Below, piece by piece: positions 1-7,458 of a DNA stretch of 64,000 bases (within the stretch, counting starts at the first letter, position 1; every line of letters begins with the position of its first letter). The notes beneath the pieces were generated by a model. It was not told where the DNA came from, did not search any database, and worked only from the letters and a program-made list of their open reading frames with translations. The translations under genes were made by a program, and so were the position numbers. Source of the DNA: Janibacter sp. A1S7 (GTDB taxonomy: Bacteria; Actinomycetota; Actinomycetes; Actinomycetales; Dermatophilaceae); the NCBI RefSeq assembly GCF_037198315.1, contig NZ_CP144913.1, forward strand, positions 3,296,917 to 3,360,916, given 5' to 3'.

Positions 1-16
1 TCCCCGGTCCCGGGGA
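1..16. terminator. hairpin at window edge
   Basis: Perfect inverted repeat with 7-base arms (TCCCCGG / CCGGGGA) and a 2-base centre. It probably belongs to the end of a gene outside the window. No T-run follows. Confidence 0.3.
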
Positions 17-103
17 CTGACCCCCTTCGCCTGACCAGCGCGCGCCCTTCGGTCGGGGTAGCGTCGTGGGCGCACCGGGATGGACATCAGCGAAGGGAGC
101 CCG

Positions 104-517
104 ATGCACGCTCTGAACTCCACAGTGGTCAAGGCCGCACTGGCCGCCGGAGGGCTGGTCCTCGTGGCACTCGTCGCCGTCCTGTGGGTCCTGGCCGGGA
201 GGGACTCGGGTGAGCCGGAGCTCCTCGCCGACTCCATGGCGGGACAGTCCACCCAGGTCCAGGTGGGCGAGGGGACGGCCATGGTCTGGGTCTCCAGCTC
301 CGGGTCCGGCGATCCGCGTCCCGGCGACGAGCCCGACCCGGGGATGTGCAGCGTCACCGGACAGGGGATGCCCTCCCTCGCCGAGCCCGACACGACAGAC
401 ACGTCCTCCATCGGGGAGACGACCCTCTACCCGGTCGCCCAGGTCGAGGACTACAAGGCACCCATGGCAGTCGTCTGCTCGGGCGGGTCCATTGACCACG
501 TCTACGTCATGCGCTGA
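104..517 (+). CDS. single-pass membrane protein with exported two-Cys domain
   Basis: This 137-residue protein has one membrane segment near the N-terminus (about residues 10-32) and an exported domain of about 100 residues. I chose the ATG at 104 over the one at 80 because GAAGGGAG lies just upstream of it. The C-terminal half carries a pattern, T-L-Y-P..QVE...P....CSG, that recurs in the protein at 5815-6360 (T-W-Y-P..QVE...P....CSG), so the two are paralogues at opposite ends of the accessory island. Its 3' end overlaps the convergent gene ending at 502. I do not recognise a named family or function. Confidence 0.7.
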   Translation: MHALNSTVVKAALAAGGLVLVALVAVLWVLAGRDSGEPELLADSMAGQSTQVQVGEGTAMVWVSSSGSGDPRPGDEPDPGMCSVTGQGMPSLAEPDTTDTSSIGETTLYPVAQVEDYKAPMAVVCSGGSIDHVYVMR

Positions 518-855
518 CCGGGTCGTCGCCCGACCAGCACGACCGCGACCGCAGCAGCCACCACAGCGGTGGCCAGCTGCACCGCTGCGTCCAGCATCGG
601 GGCGCTGCCGGGGAGGATGGGCGCATACAGCCCCAGCAGGATGATGCCGGCCACTGCGGCGGCCCATCCCATCGACGGGGCGAGCCAGGCACCGGCAGCT
701 CCGACGGCCAGACCGACCACTCCCCCACCCACGACGAAGTGGATCCGAGCCGTGGTCACGTCGTGCACCCACCACCCCGCGGAACGGGTGACGAGTACCT
801 CGGCGACGAGCCCCGCGAACACGGCAGCGACCACGCTCAACCCGCACCTCCTCAT
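502..855 (-). CDS. small four-helix membrane protein
   Basis: This 117-residue protein is almost entirely hydrophobic, with four predicted membrane segments at about residues 5-21, 38-59, 64-81 and 90-109. It is the last gene of the minus-strand island operon; its ATG overlaps the stop of the preceding lipoprotein gene by 4 bases, so the two are probably translationally coupled. There is no motif I can name. The final bases overlap the convergent gene 104-517. Confidence 0.65.
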   Translation of the reverse strand: MRRCGLSVVAAVFAGLVAEVLVTRSAGWWVHDVTTARIHFVVGGGVVGLAVGAAGAWLAPSMGWAAAVAGIILLGLYAPILPGSAPMLDAAVQLATAVVAAAVAVVLVGRRPGQRMT

Positions 856-1439
856 ACGTCGTCCTCCATCGACTCGTCAGGCCCCGACTCGTCCGAGTGC
901 TCGTACCGAAGGGTGTCCGTCACGTGGCCGATCAGTGCCTGGTCCACCTCGGTCCCAGCGATCGTCACCGCCACCGATGTCGCCGGCTGACGCTGGGAGG
1001 CGATGATCCAGGCACCCTGCGCAGGCTCCCCCCCGTCCTCGTAGGTGAAGGTCTGGATCAGGGCGGTGTCGGCTCCCTCGACCGTGATGTCGCGGAGATC
1101 TCCGGGCTCGTACCCGTCCAGCTTCAGCCGGGCCGGAAGTCTCAAGGAACCGATGGCGCCGGCAGCGGTCCGGGAGTCGTCGTAGGGATCTGCCACCTGG
1201 ATGCTGGCGCCTTCGGTCTCGGCGGCCAGGACCCACTTCTTGCCGGACCCCGCCCCCTGCGTCCAGTCCTGCGGGTACTCCACCGTGATCCGCTCACCCT
1301 CGAGCTGCTTCCAGCCCTCGCTCGCTGCGTCTGGGGAGCAGGCCGCGAGGGCCGTCGTCCCCAGCAAGGCCACCACGGCGAGTACTGCGCCCACCCGGAG
1401 CCGATGTGCTGTTCCGATCACGATCCTCCTTGACCTCAT
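852..1439 (-). CDS. lipoprotein of the prepilin-like island
   Basis: The 195-residue product begins with a lipoprotein signal ending in LAAC (Cys34), so it should be exported and lipid-anchored. The mature part starts with an ITVEYPQDW stretch followed by an alternating strand pattern that resembles the PsbP/DcrB/LpqN-like fold; that resemblance is by eye only. The ATG at 1439 overlaps the stop of the upstream prepilin-like gene (ATGA). A GTG at 1421 preceded by AAGGAGG is an alternative start, and would leave a shorter signal peptide. The function is unknown. Confidence 0.7.
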   Translation of the reverse strand: MRSRRIVIGTAHRLRVGAVLAVVALLGTTALAACSPDAASEGWKQLEGERITVEYPQDWTQGAGSGKKWVLAAETEGASIQVADPYDDSRTAAGAIGSLRLPARLKLDGYEPGDLRDITVEGADTALIQTFTYEDGGEPAQGAWIIASQRQPATSVAVTIAGTEVDQALIGHVTDTLRYEHSDESGPDESMEDDV

Positions 1440-2911
1440 GAGATGCAGTCCTCGTAGGGCACCATCGAGCGCTCCGCGTTCCTCGGGGCCCCAAGGTACG
1501 CGGCATAGACCGCTTCCGCCTCACTCTCGCTGACCGAGAAGTCGAAACCGAGCTTGAGCCCGAGTGAGACCTCGGCTGCCAGGCCGCTGGCGCTGGTCAC
1601 TCCCTCACTCGTGATCGCCGATACGGTGGCCTGCTCGTGCATCAGCCGGCTGAAGGAGTCCGAGCCCGCGCGGGCCGGGTTGACCGCACCCATGGGGATG
1701 GTTCCGGGCCACTCGTAGCCACCGCTGTCCTGTCCACCGAGCCAGTCCTGGACGACGGACACGTCCTCGTCGTATCCCGGCGAGTCGGGGTCCAGGCTCA
1801 GGCTGGTCGTCGCGACCGTCGCGGTCGTGTCCGTCTCGGAGGTGAAGATCGAGCCGGACCCGCTGTCGGCCTCGGGGCCGGTCCCGTCACTGCCGCCGCC
1901 GTCGATGGTGGCGCCTGCGTTGATCGCACCCTCGCTCGTCGAGACGATCGAGATCTCGGTGATCTCTCCCGCGGCGTTCTCCGTGATCGACATACTCATC
2001 CCCTCGGTGTCCCCCAGACCCAGGTCCGCCGACCAGATGTCGGAGGAGACGTCCGGGTTGATCGACATGTCCACGGTGTAGGTGGTGGAGTCGTCCTGCG
2101 CACCCTCGGTCCCGTTGGTGTCGGTCGTCTGTGTCCACGTGGCGTCGGCCTCGACCGAGGCGGCGATCGCCTGCGCTTGCAGGCTCGGTCCGCTCCCGTC
2201 GTCGTTGCCGGTGAGGTTGATCCCCAGCTGGCCGTCGACCTCGCCGGTGAGGCCGATCTCGGTCGTCGTCGTGCCCGGCTCCGGCAGCGGGTCCAACGGA
2301 TCGATGAGATCGACCATGAACGCCCCCCGGCCGCCGTACGTGCGGGTCACGTCGCGCACCCGGTGGTCGTTGAGCAGCTCCTCGAACTCGTCGGCGGACT
2401 CGGCGTCCGGGAACGTCCACGTGTCTCCGAGACCCAGCTCGACGCCACCGCCGAAGTCGACGGACGCGCCCAGCTCGGCGCCTCCTCCCGTACGCAGCTC
2501 AGCCCCGGCTCCACCGGACGCCCCGAGCATCGCACCGTCCGTGGCCGTCAGGGTCACGGTGCCGTCACTCATCACGGTCCGGACCAGTCCCGCGTTGTCA
2601 CCGATGTCGATGAAGGCGATGGAGATGGTCGAGTTGTACTCCTCACCGGTCCGCGAGACCTGGCAGACCGGCGGTTGGAAGTCCTCGTCCGTCGGGGGCC
2701 CGGCTTCGTCGCCACCCTCGTCGCCGGAGCCGCATCCCAGCTCGGTCTGCAGGATCGACCCGACCGAGTCACACACGGCGGCCCGTACGTTCGCGCCCTG
2801 CGGGCTGACCGTGAAGACGATCGCGCCGACGAGGATCGCTGCGACGACGACCGCGCCGACGTACTCGGCCGAGCTGGCACCGCGCTCCCGGCGGCGTGTG
2901 CGCTCACTCAT
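1436..2911 (-). CDS. prepilin-like leader fused to large exported domain (protein B)
   Basis: The 491-residue product starts with a short basic leader ending in Gly11, then ASSAE with Glu at +5, then a membrane segment (about residues 17-36). This is the class III / type IV prepilin cleavage pattern. Right after the membrane segment comes AVC with a second Cys about 15 residues on, a motif shared with the proteins at 2908 and 7458. The remaining 420 residues are Gly/Ser/Asp-rich and include an ADEFEELLNDH stretch matching a related stretch in protein A (7458-8867). The start at 2911 overlaps the SGNH gene stop by 4 bases; the reading frame is open much further upstream but lies inside that gene. 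Pilins are normally far shorter, so it is more likely a surface-anchored protein than a fibre subunit. Confidence 0.75.
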   Translation of the reverse strand: MSERTRRRERGASSAEYVGAVVVAAILVGAIVFTVSPQGANVRAAVCDSVGSILQTELGCGSGDEGGDEAGPPTDEDFQPPVCQVSRTGEEYNSTISIAFIDIGDNAGLVRTVMSDGTVTLTATDGAMLGASGGAGAELRTGGGAELGASVDFGGGVELGLGDTWTFPDAESADEFEELLNDHRVRDVTRTYGGRGAFMVDLIDPLDPLPEPGTTTTEIGLTGEVDGQLGINLTGNDDGSGPSLQAQAIAASVEADATWTQTTDTNGTEGAQDDSTTYTVDMSINPDVSSDIWSADLGLGDTEGMSMSITENAAGEITEISIVSTSEGAINAGATIDGGGSDGTGPEADSGSGSIFTSETDTTATVATTSLSLDPDSPGYDEDVSVVQDWLGGQDSGGYEWPGTIPMGAVNPARAGSDSFSRLMHEQATVSAITSEGVTSASGLAAEVSLGLKLGFDFSVSESEAEAVYAAYLGAPRNAERSMVPYEDCIS

Positions 2912-3987
2912 GGGTACTCGGGCTCCTTGATCTGCTCCTCGACGAGGTCGGCCAGGGCATCGTGCCCCTGGGCGTTGGGGTGGAAGCTGCCCGGGTCGAC
3001 CAGCGACAGGCCGGGCCCACCCCAGTTGAGGTCGTTGATCCACGGGTCGCCGGAGCCGATGCCGTGCCCCCGGAAGGCCTCCGTCGGGTCGATGAACTCC
3101 ACCCCGGCCTCGCGCGCCGCCGAACGCAACATGTCGTTGAGCGCACCGGCCTGCTCGTTCATCCACGCCTGGTCCTCGGCGAACAGCAGATTGCTCACGC
3201 TGTCGTCGGGGTCCTGTACGAACAACTCCGGGTACCCGACGATGACGACCCGCGCATCGGGTGCCCGCTCCTGCATCTCGTCGTAGGTGTCCACGAGCTC
3301 GTCGTGCAGGGTGTCGAGACGGCCTTCGATCCGGTCCGCGTGCGTGTCCTGGCACGAGTCGAGCATGGGGACCCCGCTCTCCCCGTTCATGACACAGTCC
3401 TTGACGACGTCGGCGAAGCCGAGGTCGTTGCCACCGACCGACATCGTGATTAGCGAGACGTCGTCGCCGAGGTCGTCCAGCTGGGGACCCTCGTCGTCGT
3501 TGCTGTCGTTGTCGTCAGTCAGGTCGCCCTGGGTGGCGCCCGAGCACGCGGAGAAGGTGGACCCCTCCTGGAAGGTGATGCCCGTGCCCTCCCGCTGGAT
3601 CAACTCCGAGTACGCGTTGTCCGAGCGGTGGCACCGGTTGCGCTCGTCATCTCCCCAGTTGTCCCAGTCCCACTCGTCACCGTGGTCGTAGTCGGTGTCC
3701 GGGTCGTAGTCCCCCGCACCCTCACCGGAGGCATAGCTGTCGCCCAGGGCGACGTACTCCCCCCACGTGGCCTGCTCCAGCGGGGTCGCGGTCGGGTCCT
3801 GTGGCGGGCAAGAGCCCTGGTCGAGGATCCGGCAGACAGCGTTCCCGACCGCTGTCGGGAGCTGCGCCCCGCTGATGCCGGCGACGACACCCGCGACGAT
3901 CATCGCCGCGACGACGACCAGACCGACCCGCTCGAGGGCGGCGGCCCCCTGCTCCGCCCCCCTCGAGCGCTGCCCCCCCGGTGTCAC
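2908..3987 (-). CDS. SGNH/GDSL hydrolase with prepilin-like N-terminal anchor
   Basis: The 359-residue product begins with a leader ending at Gly14, followed by AAALE (Glu at +5) and a membrane helix, then AVC...C (residues 50-60). The rest is an SGNH hydrolase: block I ALGDSYASGEG (Ser84), block III SVGGND (Asn187) and block V SFHPNAQGH (His336). Several extra Cys suggest disulfides and action outside the membrane. An acidic, Asp-rich insert follows block I. The GTG start lies 2 bases after the stop of the upstream lipoprotein gene. The substrate cannot be read from the sequence; family members are esterases or lipases. Joining a prepilin leader to an enzyme is unusual. Confidence 0.85.
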   Translation of the reverse strand: MTPGGQRSRGAEQGAAALERVGLVVVAAMIVAGVVAGISGAQLPTAVGNAVCRILDQGSCPPQDPTATPLEQATWGEYVALGDSYASGEGAGDYDPDTDYDHGDEWDWDNWGDDERNRCHRSDNAYSELIQREGTGITFQEGSTFSACSGATQGDLTDDNDSNDDEGPQLDDLGDDVSLITMSVGGNDLGFADVVKDCVMNGESGVPMLDSCQDTHADRIEGRLDTLHDELVDTYDEMQERAPDARVVIVGYPELFVQDPDDSVSNLLFAEDQAWMNEQAGALNDMLRSAAREAGVEFIDPTEAFRGHGIGSGDPWINDLNWGGPGLSLVDPGSFHPNAQGHDALADLVEEQIKEPEYP

Positions 3988-3989
3988 GC

Positions 3990-4682
3990 TCAGTCCATCC
4001 GCTCGACTGCGCTGACGGCGTCCTCGAGGACCTGGGGGTCGGGCTCGTCCTTGAGCGCATAGGAGACCAGGGCGACGAGAGCATGGTCGTCGGTCACGAG
4101 GACCATGTCGGTGGTCAGGCCGGCGCCCGTGGTCGCCGTCTGTCGCCACGCCACGGCGTTGGCCGGCAGACCCTTGACCTCCAACGGCTCCACATCGAAG
4201 CGCACGGTCGGGCTGTCCGCCTTGTTGCCCTTCGTCTCGTAGGACGTGCATCCGGTCAGTGATGCCTTGACGTCCCGAACCACGGCCGCCGGCGTCGTGG
4301 CATCGGAGTGGATACGCACGTGCTGGGCGAGGAAGGGACCCAGACCCCCCTGCGAGTATCGGATGGCGCCACCGTCGACCGGCTTCTGCGGCTCGATGTC
4401 GACCCCGCAGACGAGCTGCTTGAAGCCCGGACCGGGTGGTTCGCTGTCCCGCCACGTCCCGGGGAGGTCCTTGCTGGTGATGAACCGATCGGCGACCGGT
4501 CGGTCGTCCGTGCTGCTCGCGGATGACGACACTTCTGACGCGGCCGGCGCACTGCCTGCACCCTCCGGCGCGGGCTCGTCCCCGCAGCCACTCAGGCCGA
4601 GCACGAGCGCACCCACCGCCACCGAGGCCACCCGTCGTGCTCCGGGCACCGCTCGTGCCCTGCTGCTGGCTCGATGGCCCAT
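3990..4682 (-). CDS. lipoprotein, PknH-sensor-like domain
   Basis: The 230-residue product has a signal peptide ending LSGC, a short Ala/Ser linker, and an exported domain of about 180 residues containing an internal Cys pair and a ...AVAWRQT... stretch. The layout recalls the extracellular sensor domain of actinobacterial PknH-type kinases, here detached from any kinase; I hold that match loosely. I chose the ATG at 4682, preceded by AAGGAG at 9 bases, over upstream starts. It lies directly before the SGNH hydrolase gene, so it is probably made with it. Confidence 0.65.
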   Translation of the reverse strand: MGHRASSRARAVPGARRVASVAVGALVLGLSGCGDEPAPEGAGSAPAASEVSSSASSTDDRPVADRFITSKDLPGTWRDSEPPGPGFKQLVCGVDIEPQKPVDGGAIRYSQGGLGPFLAQHVRIHSDATTPAAVVRDVKASLTGCTSYETKGNKADSPTVRFDVEPLEVKGLPANAVAWRQTATTGAGLTTDMVLVTDDHALVALVSYALKDEPDPQVLEDAVSAVERMD

Positions 4683-4866
4683 GTCATCGTTCTCCTTCGA
4701 TCCCGGGTGACGCCGGCAGTGCGTCCTGATCGAAGATAGAAGTGCAGTCATCCCCCGCACAGGGCTCTGGGACCCGGTTGTGGGCCCGTCCATGGTGGGA
4801 CCACGGGCCTACGACGGACAGGGCGAAGGGGGCATCGACCCCGCGTCACGGCCGGAGTCGGTGCAG

Positions 4867-5118
4867 TCAGAGCAGGGCGACGACCAGCGCCGCCACACCG
4901 AGCAGGAGCGACAGCCCGCCGGCCACGGCAGCCCAGCGGTGTCGGATCAGTCCTGCAGCGGCCAGGACCAGCCCCGGGACGGCGAGAAGCGCCATCCGCT
5001 GGCCCTGGGCCGATTCCTCCAGCGCAGCAGTGGTGGGCTCGATGTAGAACCCCTTGAGCAGGGCCCAGGCGCAGATGAAGAGGTTGAGCACGAACGCGAG
5101 TGCGGGGACGGATCGCAT
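4867..5118 (-). CDS. small membrane protein next to prepilin peptidase
   Basis: An 83-residue protein with about three hydrophobic segments (residues 4-22, 39-54 and 59-82). The ATG at 5118 overlaps the stop of the prepilin peptidase gene (TGATG), so the two are coupled. The longer open frame upstream lies inside the peptidase gene and was discounted. No family recognised. About 180 bases without a gene separate it from the lipoprotein gene downstream. Confidence 0.65.
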   Translation of the reverse strand: MRSVPALAFVLNLFICAWALLKGFYIEPTTAALEESAQGQRMALLAVPGLVLAAAGLIRHRWAAVAGGLSLLLGVAALVVALL

Positions 5119-5801
5119 CAGATCTCCTGGAGAAGTGTGCTGACGGCCGGCGCGACGAGGACGAGGAGCGTCCCGGCGACGAGGTAGGGACCGAAGGCCA
5201 GCTGGGACTTGCGCCCGGCGCCGGTGAAGACCACGAGGTAGACCGCGGCCACGCCGGCGAGCAGGAAGGAGACGACAGACCCCAACAGGACGTGCGGCCA
5301 CGACAGGTAACCCAGGAGCATGCCCAGACTCGGGGCGAGTTTCGCATCGCCGAGGCCCATTCCCGAGCCCCCACCGATCAGCACGAGGATGAGGTAGAAC
5401 CCACCGAGCGTCACCCCGGCGAGCAGTGCCCGCACCCAGGCGCCGACGTCGTCCGCCACGATGGCGACCCCGAGCAGCGCGACCACCAGTCCCACGGCGA
5501 GCGGGTAGGTGATCGTGTCGGGCAGACGGAAGACGTCGATGTCAATGGCACCGAGCACGACGAGTGACATACCGGCCACCGCCTGGACCGTCGCGAGCAG
5601 GGGCTCGTCCGGGCGCGCGAGCACCAGGAGCGCGGGAAGCAGGACGCACGCGGTGACCACCCAGCCGACCCCTCTGGTCCGCAGCCCGAACTCGTCCTCG
5701 TAGCGGTATGCCTGCGAGCGCAACCAACGGGCACACCACAGTCCGACCGCGCCTCCGAGGAGTGCTGCAACCCCGGTCCAGGGGAGCACGTCCTCGCTCA
5801 T
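5118..5801 (-). CDS. A24-family prepilin peptidase
   Basis: The product is a 227-residue polytopic aspartyl protease that should cleave prepilin leaders after Gly on the cytoplasmic side. Both catalytic Asp signatures are visible: GAIDIDVFRLPD around residue 85, and GMGLGDAK (the GxGD motif) around residue 150. It lacks the long zinc-binding N-terminal methylase domain of PilD, which is common in actinobacterial and archaeal-type enzymes. Three proteins with matching leaders are encoded in the same operon (1436, 2908 and 7458) and are the obvious substrates. Confidence 0.9.
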   Translation of the reverse strand: MSEDVLPWTGVAALLGGAVGLWCARWLRSQAYRYEDEFGLRTRGVGWVVTACVLLPALLVLARPDEPLLATVQAVAGMSLVVLGAIDIDVFRLPDTITYPLAVGLVVALLGVAIVADDVGAWVRALLAGVTLGGFYLILVLIGGGSGMGLGDAKLAPSLGMLLGYLSWPHVLLGSVVSFLLAGVAAVYLVVFTGAGRKSQLAFGPYLVAGTLLVLVAPAVSTLLQEI

Positions 5802-5814
5802 CGAGCCATCCCCC

Positions 5815-6360
5815 TCACCGTCGGATCGTCCATCCGGCGATCAGGGCCGGGATGCCCATGGCGAGCCCGAGGACTCCCGCTCCGAGGGCGACGAGCCCGA
5901 CGAGCGCGGTGGAGCGGCCGAAAACGGACTGTTCGGACAGTGCCGCCCCCGCCAGCGTGTCTCCGGAGCAGGTCAGGGTTGCCGGCTCGGACTGCAGCTC
6001 GACCTGCGTGAACGGGTACCACGTGGTCCCCTCGACGGTGACCGGATCCCCGAGGGCGAAGTCGACGTCCCCGACCCGGGTCCCGCTGGCGACATCTCCG
6101 TCGTCCTCGATCAGCTCGCAGCCAAGCGTGCGCGGCGAGTCGCTCGCGGGTTCAGCGGTGTAGACCATCACGGATCCACCGAGGAGGCCGGTGTCCGAGG
6201 GGATGACCACCTCCGGTCCCTCGGAGACCGTGAGGCGGACCGGATCGTTGCCCTGCGCGAGGGTCACGCCCCCGACGATGATCGAGGCGACGCCTCCGAC
6301 GACGAGGGACACGCCGGCGACGAGCAGGACGAGCTTCAGGACCGACGAGAACCGTGTCAT
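5815..6360 (-). CDS. two-pass membrane protein, paralogue of 104-517
   Basis: A 181-residue protein with membrane segments near both ends (about residues 8-34 and 150-175) enclosing an exported domain of about 110 residues with a Cys pair. The domain contains T-W-Y-P..QVE...P....CSG, matching the protein at 104-517, which lacks the second membrane segment. The gene lies 13 bases before the prepilin peptidase gene. No assigned function. Confidence 0.7.
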   Translation of the reverse strand: MTRFSSVLKLVLLVAGVSLVVGGVASIIVGGVTLAQGNDPVRLTVSEGPEVVIPSDTGLLGGSVMVYTAEPASDSPRTLGCELIEDDGDVASGTRVGDVDFALGDPVTVEGTTWYPFTQVELQSEPATLTCSGDTLAGAALSEQSVFGRSTALVGLVALGAGVLGLAMGIPALIAGWTIRR

Positions 6361-6378
6361 GGAGGCGCGGGTACCGAC

Positions 6379-6828
6379 TTACCGCAGTGCGGAGGTGTCG
6401 ATGCGGGTGTCGTGGATCTCGGGCCGGGAGCGCACGACGAGGACGACGACGACGGCCCAGACCACCGCGTCCACCACCCAGGCGATGATGCCCTCCCACC
6501 CGAAGGCGGTGGCGATCAGCGCCTTCCCGGTCCAGGCGGCAGGCAGGAGGACGTACGCGAACATCCCGGCGACGAGCCAGAGGATCCGCGGTCCGCCGCT
6601 CGACCAGCGGTACCCGCCGGTGAGTACCAGGGCCACCGCTCCGAGGACGAGGACGGTTCGCACCACGGCACCGACGGGGACGCTCAGCGCCATGATGCCG
6701 ATGATCGACCCGACGACGCCGAAGATGGTGGCGGCGACCACCAAGGCCAGGCAGGTCAGGACGGCGCCGACCGTGCGGCCAGTCGTCCAGGTGCGCGTCG
6801 TCGGCGTCGGGTGGAGATCGTGGACCAC
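6379..6828 (-). CDS. four-helix membrane protein
   Basis: A 149-residue integral membrane protein with four hydrophobic segments (about residues 18-50, 56-74, 82-100 and 113-132) and a charged tail. It lies 3 bases downstream of the lipoprotein gene 6832-7458 and 18 bases upstream of the next membrane protein gene, so it is an operon member. No motif places it in a family I know. Confidence 0.65.
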   Translation of the reverse strand: MVHDLHPTPTTRTWTTGRTVGAVLTCLALVVAATIFGVVGSIIGIMALSVPVGAVVRTVLVLGAVALVLTGGYRWSSGGPRILWLVAGMFAYVLLPAAWTGKALIATAFGWEGIIAWVVDAVVWAVVVVLVVRSRPEIHDTRIDTSALR

Positions 6829-6831
6829 GCG

Positions 6832-7458
6832 TCACGCTCCCTTGAACGTCGCGAGGATCGTGGGTAGTTCGCTGTCGTCGAAGGTGTCGGCGTCTCCGAG
6901 GGCCACGACGTTGAGGATGAGGTCCGGGCTGATCTGGGCCATCAGCTGCCAGGTCTCACGTCGTTTGCCGTCGGCACCGCCGACCGGGTTGGTCCACTGG
7001 ACGAGGACGGCCTTCTCTGCGCCCGGCCAGGTGACTTCGGAGCGCTCGACCCCGGCCTCGTTGTCGACCGACTGCATCTCCTCCAGCACGAACGACTGCT
7101 GGATCACGTCCTGCTTCGGCTTCTCGTCCCGGAGGATCGCCACCCGCTCCAAGGAGTTGTCGTCGTCCTTCGTGCGCGGGGCGTCGAAGACGTAGGCCTT
7201 CGTCCCGTTGTCCGCCGTGACGATCTCCTCCTCGAAGACGCCGGGAACCCCGATGGTGAAGTCGGGTCCCTCGACAGTGCGCCACTGCGAGGAGATCGCA
7301 GCCGGCGTGACCGGCGGCGTCGGGGTCCCGGTGGGCTGCATCTGCGATTGCGAGGGTTTCACGTTCTCCTCCTCCGGCTCGTCGGAGGACGAGCACGCAG
7401 CCACGGTCACCAGGAAGGCCGTGGTCACGGCCACGATGCAGGAACGGCGGCCGGACAT
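6832..7458 (-). CDS. lipoprotein of the prepilin-like island
   Basis: A 208-residue lipoprotein with a VAAC lipobox, followed by an acidic and Pro/Thr-rich linker to about residue 55 and a folded exported domain beginning WRTVEGPDFTIGVPG. That opening and the overall strand pattern resemble PsbP/DcrB-type lipoproteins; this is a visual judgement. The ATG at 7458 overlaps the stop of protein A (TGATG), so its synthesis is probably coupled to that prepilin-like protein. It may be a partner or chaperone of protein A, but nothing in the sequence proves this. Confidence 0.7.
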   Translation of the reverse strand: MSGRRSCIVAVTTAFLVTVAACSSSDEPEEENVKPSQSQMQPTGTPTPPVTPAAISSQWRTVEGPDFTIGVPGVFEEEIVTADNGTKAYVFDAPRTKDDDNSLERVAILRDEKPKQDVIQQSFVLEEMQSVDNEAGVERSEVTWPGAEKAVLVQWTNPVGGADGKRRETWQLMAQISPDLILNVVALGDADTFDDSELPTILATFKGA

